NCBI RefSeq assembly: GCF_042453785.1
Contig: NC_091670.1
Location: 35,971,501 to 36,035,500, forward strand
Direction of reading: 5' to 3'
Origin: Malus domestica
Lineage: Eukaryota > Streptophyta > Magnoliopsida > Rosales > Rosaceae
DNA length: 64,000 nt
This document shows positions 57,591 to 64,000 of this stretch, in pieces. How positions within the stretch are numbered: position 1 is the first letter of the stretch; each line of letters begins with the position of its first letter. Below the pieces are notes generated by a model. It saw only the letters and a list, made by a program, of their open reading frames with translations, was not told the origin of the DNA and searched no databases. The translations under genes were made by a program, and so were the position numbers.

Positions 57591-58362
57591 ATGGCCTCTC
57601 AGCTTCTATTTTTCGCATTCCTTGCCGTAACTTCTTCCATTGCTTTGGCATCTGACCCGAGTTCTCTTCAGGACTTCTGCGTGGCTGATGCAACGAGCTC
57701 AGGTGCCAAGAATCGTTTTTTTTGTTTTTTTTTTCCGTAGTACGTGTTTCCAAAAAACCAAATACATGCACCGTATCAATTAATAATTATATATGCTGAT
57801 ATTAATTTTTCTCATCATGGTTTCAGTACTGGTGAATGGTCGTGTTTGCAAGGACCCTAAGCTTGTTGAAGGCAACGATTTCTTCTTCAGTGGGCTTCAC
57901 CTAGCAGGCAACACATCAAATGCAGTTGGTTCACGTGTGACTCCTGTTAGTGTAGCCCAAATTGGAGGACTTAATACCCTTGGCATCTCCGTTGCGCGTA
58001 TTGATTTTGCCCCATGGGGTCTTAACCCTCCACATACACACCCTAGAGCTACTGAAATTTTGACAGTCCTGGAAGGGAGCCTCAAAGTTGGTTTTGTCAC
58101 CTCCAACCCTGAAAACCGCCTCATCAGCAAGGTGCTTCAGAAAGGTGATGTGTTTGTTTTCCCAGTAGGCCTTGTGCATTTCCAACAAAATGTTGGACAC
58201 GGAAATGCAGTTGCCATTGTAGCTCTCAGCGGCCAAAATCCAGGTGTGATTGCCATTGCAAATGCTGTATTTGGATCAAACCCTGATATCCCTGCTGATA
58301 TTCTTGCAAAGGCTTTCCAAGTGGATACGAACGCAATCTACGGTCTTCAGTCAAAGTTTTAG
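57591..58362 (+). CDS. Germin-like protein D, secreted cupin
   Basis: Exons 57591-57702 (112 nt) and 57827-58362 (536 nt) with GT-AG borders, 215 aa deduced. Signal peptide [20 protein letters not shown]; germin cysteines in DFCVAD and GRVCKDP; cupin box 1 [11 protein letters not shown] and box 2 [13 protein letters not shown], so the His-His-Glu-His metal site is complete. It differs from A by a handful of residues (EGNDFFF for [13 protein letters not shown] for SSQNPG). Like other germin-like proteins it should be secreted to the cell wall as an oligomer; catalytic activity is not predictable. The downstream flank is interrupted at 58674 by copia element 3, about 310 bp past the stop, which may affect the 3' end of its transcripts. 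Confidence 0.94.
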
Positions 58363-58673
58363 AATAGATTCCGATTTGGAACTTCTGGTTCAATCAAAGA
58401 ATTTCATAGTTCATTTGAAGTGTCTTTAGAAAATTGTTACAGTTTGTTTTTCATCGCATGTCATGTTGATCTATTGTTTTGTTTGATTCAGAAGATAATA
58501 TGTCTATGTTCATTGGAAACGTGATCAAGTTGTTACTTTGTTTCATTATTCTATTATAAAAGTGGAAGTTCCATATGTTGAGTAAAACATCAGTGCTTTG
58601 AGTTTGGGAAACTTTTTCTATCTTCATAATCTACACTTTCCAGTCTAAATTTTGGACTCCATAATCTTGAACC

Positions 58674-59177
58674 TGTTGGTATTCAAAGTTTACTAACTCA
58701 ATACCAAAATATGTGGGTGATAAGTTTACAAACTCTATCACACCTCTCACTTTGCACTCTCAATAAAATTGGACAAAAAGAAAAAAGAAAGGAGGGAAGC
58801 AACAAGCTTCGGCAAACAATGCACTTTGATATATTTCAAAGAGTTTCCAAACTCAATTGCTGAAATGGAATGGGAATTGGAATGATATACTAAAGCCTAG
58901 CAAGAAGGCCTATTTATACAAAACAGAAATTGATTAACAATACAACAACATGCAATGAATGGTGGTGTTCACCATCTTTACACCCTTTCACACATGCACC
59001 AACTGCTAGACACTTTCACACACATGCTTTGCATCCTTCCAACTTGCAATCACCACATTTTGGCCATCACATGGCATCAAGCTTGTTTGTAGTTGCTGGA
59101 AATGTGAATACAACCTGTAAAGCAACTAACAGCTAGCAGCAACCATTTACAACCTGGTTTTATTTGAATTTCCAACA
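58674..59177 (-). repeat. 3' LTR of copia element 3
   Basis: 504 bp, TGTTGG to CCAACA on either strand. About 2% different from its partner. Confidence 0.92.
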
Positions 59178-59189
59178 CAACTCCTCAAA

Positions 59190-60010
59190 TCAAAACGTCT
59201 TCATTCCTAGCATTTCACGTAGTAGCCGGAATGATTCAACTGGCAGGGGCTTTGTGAAGATGTCAGCCACTTGTTCCTTGGTGTGACAATATACAAGTTC
59301 AATTGTCTTTTGTTTCACATGGTCCCTCAGAAAATGGAACCTGGTATCAATATGCTTGCTCCTTCCATGTTGGATTGGATTCCTAGCAAGCTTGATAGCT
59401 GAGATGTTATCCACATAAATCACAGTCGATTCCACTTATGGATGACATATTGACTTCAACAGATTTCTTAACCAAATTGGCTCACACACAGTTAAGGCTA
59501 CACCAACGTATTTGGCTTCACACGATGACAAAGCAACAATTGATTGCTTCTTTGAAGTCCATGAGATGCTGTTGATCCTAGAAAAAACACATAGCCAGTT
59601 GTGCTTTTCCTTTCATCTTGGTCACCTCCCCAATCACTATTTGAATAACCAAATAATTTTGCATCTTCACCAAAATTATAAAACAGACCATAGTTTAAAG
59701 TACCTCTTATGTACCTCAAAATTCTCTTGGCGGCCAGCCAATGAGACTCCCTTGGTGTTTCCATGTATCGACTCACGAGTCCAACACCATAAACTATATT
59801 AGGTATTGTGATTGTAAGGTACCTTAGGTTTCCAACCAAGCTTTTGTACACGGTTGAGTTTACAAACTCACATTCTCCTTCCTTGGACAGCTTCAATCCA
59901 TTTGCAACTGAAGTGTTGACAATATTGCACTTGTCCATATTGAATTTCTCCAATATATCTCTCATATACTTTTGTTGAAAGATGTAGATACCGTCACTTT
60001 CTTGCTTCAC
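59190..60010 (-). pseudogene. Copia element 3: reverse transcriptase end and RNase H
   Basis: FQQKYMRDILEKFNMDKCNI, LVGNLRYLTITIPNIVYGV, AKRILRYIRGTLNYGLFYNF and the RNase H start (SDWGGDQDERKSTTGYVFFL) lie in one frame. The C-terminal piece IYVDNISAIKLARNPIQHG ... QVADIFTKPLP is in a second frame, so the RNase H is broken. Confidence 0.9.
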
Positions 60011-60200
60011 CCTACGCCAAGAAAGTATGACATTAATCCATTGTCAGTCATCTTGAATTCACTGAACATGGATTACTTGAACTCACAGAACATTGCTTCA
60101 TTGTTTCTAGTAAACAACAAGTCATCTACATAGAGACAAATAATTAAGAACTCCCATTTTCACCGTTCTTCATGTAAACTGAATGCTTGTATGGACATTT

Positions 60201-60620
60201 CTAAAATCCATTTTGGTGAAGGTAGTTATCAATCCTTGAGTTCCAAGCTCGTGGTACTTGCTTGAGGCCATACAAAGCCTTATTCAAACGATACACCTTA
60301 TCTTCTTCTTCTTGTACTTGGAAGCCTTCCGGTTGTTTCACGTACACGTCTTCCTCAAGAACTCCATTAAGGAAGGTTGACTTGACATCTAGTTGATAAA
60401 TTTTCCATTTATGATGAGCAGCAAGAGAGATTAGCAATCTTACCGTGTCAAGTCTTGCAACTGGAGCATAGACTTCATCATAGTCCATTCCATACTTCTG
60501 TTTGTAGCCCTTTGCTACAAGCCTTGATTTGTATCGATCCACACTCCCATCTGCAGTGCGTTTGATCTTATACACCCACTTGACACCAATAGCCTTCTGA
60601 TTTGGTGGGAGCTTTGTCAA
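60201..60620 (-). pseudogene. Copia element 3: reverse transcriptase N-terminal part
   Basis: [51 protein letters not shown] and [13 protein letters not shown] are present. The following catalytic YVDD-region piece (60010-60200) is broken by stops. Confidence 0.9.
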
Positions 60621-61400
60621 CTCTCAAGTGTCATTCTTCTCGATGGCATGGATTTCTTCCTCCATGGCTATTCTCCAACGATCTTCTTCCACAACTTTAT
60701 TGAATGAGAGAGGCTCGTGGTCTGCATACAAGCATAAAAGGTTGGTTTCTTCTTCCTCTTCTTGTCCATATATCTCGATGAGAATTCTTAGCCTCACTGG
60801 AGTTGAAGAGCTGCTTTTTTCACTGGATGTATGACCACTCCTTGCAGTTATGTGTAATGGAGTTGTTGTGTTTGTTTGAGCAAGTTGTTGCTCAACAGGT
60901 GGTACAACTTCTGGTTCTTCAAAATCAGTGGAGACAATATTCTCTTTACTGACTTATTTGTTGTTCCACTTTTATGCCTCTTCCTCACTGAAGATGACAT
61001 CTTTACTAACCACTAGTTTGCCAGTTAGAGGGTTGTAGAGCTTGTATGCCTTGGACTCTTCACTATAGCCCACAAACACTCACTTCTCACCTTGATCATC
61101 GAGTTTCCTCCTCTTGGCTTCTGGAACTTGAGCATATGCAACACACCTAAAAACTTTTAGGTGTGCAACATTCGACTTGTATCTGCTCTAAGCCTCTTGT
61201 GGTGTCATCCTCTTGACACTCTTTGTTAGACATCGATTTAACAAATAAATTGAACAAGCTACAGCTTCTGCCCATAATTCTTTTGGCAAATTCTTCTCTT
61301 TAAGCATAGACCTTGTCATGTCAAGGATGGTTAGATTCTTTCTTTCGGCTATCCCATTTTGTTATGGGGTATATACAGCAGTCAGTTGATGCCTAATTCC

Positions 61401-61910
61401 TTACTCCTTGCAGTACGCTTGGAAAGCATTAGAGGTGTACTCTCCACTTCTGTCTGATTTCACAGCCAGAAGCTTATGGTTGCTTTTAGCCTCTGTGAGT
61501 GCCTTGAACTCCCTGAAGATTCTTAGGGCAACCGACTTCTCCTTGAGAAAATAAACCCAAGTCTTCCTACTAAAATCATCAATGAAAGTAATAAAATACC
61601 TATTACCTCCATAAGACATAGGATCCAATGAACCACATATATCCGTGTGTACCAACTGCATTGGTGCCTTTGCTCTCCATGTATCACCAACAGGAAATGA
61701 TAGTCGTGCTTGCTTGCCAAGCACACAACCTTCACATACTTGGCGTGTGGCTTCAATCTGGGGTAGACCACGAACCATTCCTCCACTTGATAGCAACTTT
61801 AGGCCATTGAAATGAAGATGGCCAAACTGAAGATGCCATTTCCATGACTCATCTTCCATTACACCGATGTTGCAACTCCTAATCTTTGTGTTCAACTTCA
61901 ACGGGAACAT
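61401..61910 (-). pseudogene. Copia element 3: pre-integrase and integrase core
   Basis: WKWHLQFGHLHFNGLKLLSS and CEGCVLGKQARLSFP give the HHCC finger. LVHTDICGSLDPMSYGGNRY and FITFIDDFSRKTWVYFLKEK start the core. The frame ends before the catalytic Glu; the rest of the integrase (down to about 61000) is fragmented by stop codons. Confidence 0.9.
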
Positions 61911-61919
61911 TCGGTTTTT

Positions 61920-62231
61920 TTACATTTGAACACGTGCAATAAGCTTTCTCCTTGCATTCCTGAGAGTGAGAAACATATCCTCCATATGTATAACATACCC
62001 TTTCTGGAGTAGTTGACCAATGCTCAGAATGTTGCTCTTCATACCTGGTATGTAATAAGTATCGGAGATGTATTCTTCTCTACCATCCTTCTGGATGATT
62101 TTGATCTTTCCTTTGCCTTCAACTGACAACTTTGAGGAGTCACCAAGACTCACAGATCCATAAGGCCCATATTTGAGTTCGGCAAAAAACTCTTTCTTTC
62201 CACACATGTGATTGCTTGCACCAGAGTCCAA
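61920..62231 (-). pseudogene. Copia element 3: protease
   Basis: The open frame starts at MDSGASNHMCGKKEFFAELK (aspartic protease DSGA) and runs through SVSLGDSSKLSVEGKG to GMKSNILSIGQLLQKGYVIH. Confidence 0.9.
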
Positions 62232-62289
62232 ATACCAAACATCTTGTTGGCTACTGATATCATGGTGTGCTAGTAAGACTGTAAATTCC

Positions 62290-63208
62290 TCACAGCATTT
62301 CCACTTGATTTTTCCATGTTGACATGCTCACCATTTTTATATGAACATTCATTGGCATAATGTCCATATTGCTTGCAACTGTGACATTGGATATGCGCCT
62401 TTCCTCAAGTAGATCTCCACTCTTGAGATTGACCTCGGTTTTGTGCATAGCCTCGACCTCTTCCTCGAGCTTGTCCTCGGCTATGGTTGGATGAACTCCC
62501 ACGACGTGAGTTCCACTGCCCACGACCTCCATTTAGTTTGTCAAAATTCAACTTTGACTCCAAAGCTTGCTCTAGCATTGTGGGTCTTGCATTATTCTGA
62601 ATGCGTTGCTCATGAACCCTGAGGGATCCTAGCAGTTCATCTGCGCTCATTTTCTCCAAATCCTTAGATTCCTCAATGGCAGTCACCACATGCTCAAAGT
62701 TGCATGTGAGTGATCGAAGGATTTTCTCCATGATACAAACATAGTCAAGCCTCTCGCCATTCATTTTCATTTGATTCATAATTATAAGTAGTAGAGAATA
62801 GTAGTCTGAAGTGTTTTCTCATTCTTTCATATGAGCAGCTTCAAAATCTGCTCTTAATGATTGAAGCCGGACTCTTTTTACTCGATATACTCTTTGGTAA
62901 ATTATGCTCAGAGTGTCCCAAACTTGTTTGCTGGTTGTTGCTTCTGCAACCTTCTCGAACGTTGAATCTTCTAATCCTTGATAGAGAAGATACAGCGCCT
63001 TCTGGTCATTTTTTCGTAAATCCTTGAGAGTGTTCCTTTGATCTGCAGTATATGTGGCTTCTTTCTCGGTAGTGGGTACAACATACCCACTACCGACAAC
63101 TTCCCATAGCTCTTGTGATCCAAACAATGCCTTGAATTGGATGCACCATCTTTCATAATTTTCTTTCTTCAATGTGGGAACCTGAAGCTGCACTAAGTTG
63201 GATGCCAT
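62290..63208 (-). pseudogene. Copia element 3: gag and zinc knuckle region
   Basis: It begins MASNLVQLQVPTLKKENYER, then WCIQFKALFGSQELWEVVGS. It stops at about 62819. A second piece has IMEKILRSLTCNFEHVVTAI and an RGQARGRGRGYAQNRGQ stretch, then another frame change before the knuckle near 62390. It resembles the gag of copia element 2 but is clearly diverged. Confidence 0.9.
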
Positions 63209-63252
63209 AACTGCTGCACCTGCCAGAATGGTATTTTGGCTCTAATACCAAT

Positions 63253-63756
63253 TGTTGGTATTCAAAGTTTACTAACTCAATACCAAAATATGTGGGTGAT
63301 AAGTTTACAAACTCTATCACACCTCTCACTTTGCACTCTAAAAAAAATTGGACAAAAAGAAAAAAGAAAGGAGGGAAGCAACAAGCTTCGGCAAACAATG
63401 CACTTTGATATATTTCAAAGAGTTTCCAAACTCAATTGCTGAAATGGAATGGGAATTGGAATGATATACTAAAGCCTAGCAAGAAGGCCTATTTATACAA
63501 AACAGAAATTGATTAACAATACAACAACATGCAATGAATGATGGTGTTCACCATCTTTACACCATTTCACACATGCACCAGCTACTAGACACTTTCACAC
63601 ACATGCTTTGCATCCTTCCAGCTTGCAATCACCACATTTTGGCCATCACATGGCAGCAAGCATGTTTGTAGTTACTGGAAATGTGAATATAACCTGTAAA
63701 GCAACTAACAGCTAGCAGCAACCATTTACAACCTGGTTTTATTTGAATTTCCAACA
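63253..63756 (-). repeat. 5' LTR of copia element 3
   Basis: 504 bp, adjoining the primer site TTGGTATTAGAGC on the minus strand. Confidence 0.92.
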
Positions 63757-63761
63757 GAACC

Positions 63762-64000
63762 AACTATAATGTTATGACGTATATGTAACCAGATAAATTA
63801 TTTAGTTTAATTTGCTTGACTTGTTACATGATAATTTATTCATGCCCAATTAGCGTTGTACTCCAAGTTGATATGTTGTTTTGTTTGATTAGTTTCCTTA
63901 CATTTTGTGGCCTGGTCTTGTAGTGTTGAACTTTTTACTGCTATTTTAGGCCTTTTCTATGTTGTATTCTTCTTTTTTTACCCTTTCCTTCGTTCATTGT
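63762..64000. other. Displaced 3' flank of GLP D
   Basis: It matches the flank of GLP A (inverse of about 19360-19600) and of GLP C (55390-55630): ACCAGATAAATTATTTAG, GCCCAATTAGCGTTGTACTC. No gene. Confidence 0.8.

Larger units (their letters stand above)
58674..63756 (-). mobile_element. Ty1/copia LTR retrotransposon (copia element 3)
   Basis: 5,083 bp in the 3' flank of GLP D, with a perfect GAACC duplication (58669-58673 and 63757-63761). On the minus strand the 5' LTR (63253-63756) is followed by primer site TTGGTATTAGAGC, gag, protease, integrase, reverse transcriptase, RNase H, a purine tract (TTTGAGGAG) and the 3' LTR (58674-59177). I count about 11 differences over 504 bp between the LTRs. 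Many stops split the polyprotein. It is a different family from copia elements 1 and 2 by LTR sequence. Confidence 0.95.

Overview
This is a plant nuclear window: spliced genes with GT-AG introns and TATA boxes, no operon structure, and a heavy load of Ty1/copia elements, an RTE-type LINE, CACTA elements and MITEs. The repeat families and the germin-like sequences look rosaceous, most likely the apple/pear lineage; that assignment is inference, and no database search was possible.

Layout. 1-1.5 kb: intergenic. 1.5-4.4 kb (minus): an intact six-exon fatty acid 2-hydroxylase gene (237 aa deduced). Two broken relatives follow on the same strand: a 5'-truncated copy with a nonsense codon (6.2-6.8 kb) and a full-length copy with three frame-breaking exons (11.9-13.5 kb). 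Between them lies a CACTA-like element (6.88-9.97 kb) carrying fragments of two unrelated housekeeping genes, ribosomal protein S14 and the V-ATPase proteolipid. 14.3-19.2 kb: a copia element with nearly identical LTRs and a GTTTG target duplication.

19.9-23.3 kb: two divergent, intact two-exon germin-like protein (GLP) genes, A (minus) and B (plus). 24.1-31.7 kb: a composite RTE-type LINE insertion flanked by a 13-bp target duplication. It contains an extra 3.5 kb retroelement-like segment and a duplicated LINE 3' part. 32.7-34.2 kb (minus): an intact single-exon gene for a plant-specific membrane protein. 34.2-40 kb: AT-rich intergenic DNA with one TRIM element and a MITE.

41-64 kb: a GLP repeat array on the plus strand. 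It holds a relic in which a GLP promoter is joined straight to a GLP 3' UTR (41.2 kb, itself split by a CACTA element), GLP C (46.1-46.9 kb, exon 1 destroyed by an 11-bp deletion, solo LTR upstream) and GLP D (57.6-58.4 kb, intact). Two different copia elements (47.1-55.2 and 58.7-63.8 kb) sit in the 3' flanks of C and D, and the first holds a younger nested LTR element. Copy A and its flanks serve as the empty-site reference for most of these insertions.

The genes do not form one pathway. The intact ones act separately: sphingolipid fatty acid hydroxylation in the ER, extracellular cupin proteins, and an uncharacterised membrane protein. The most interesting aspect is structural: a young GLP array being taken apart by transposons and small deletions, beside a CACTA element that carries gene fragments. 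I found no evidence for a wholly new biochemical system.
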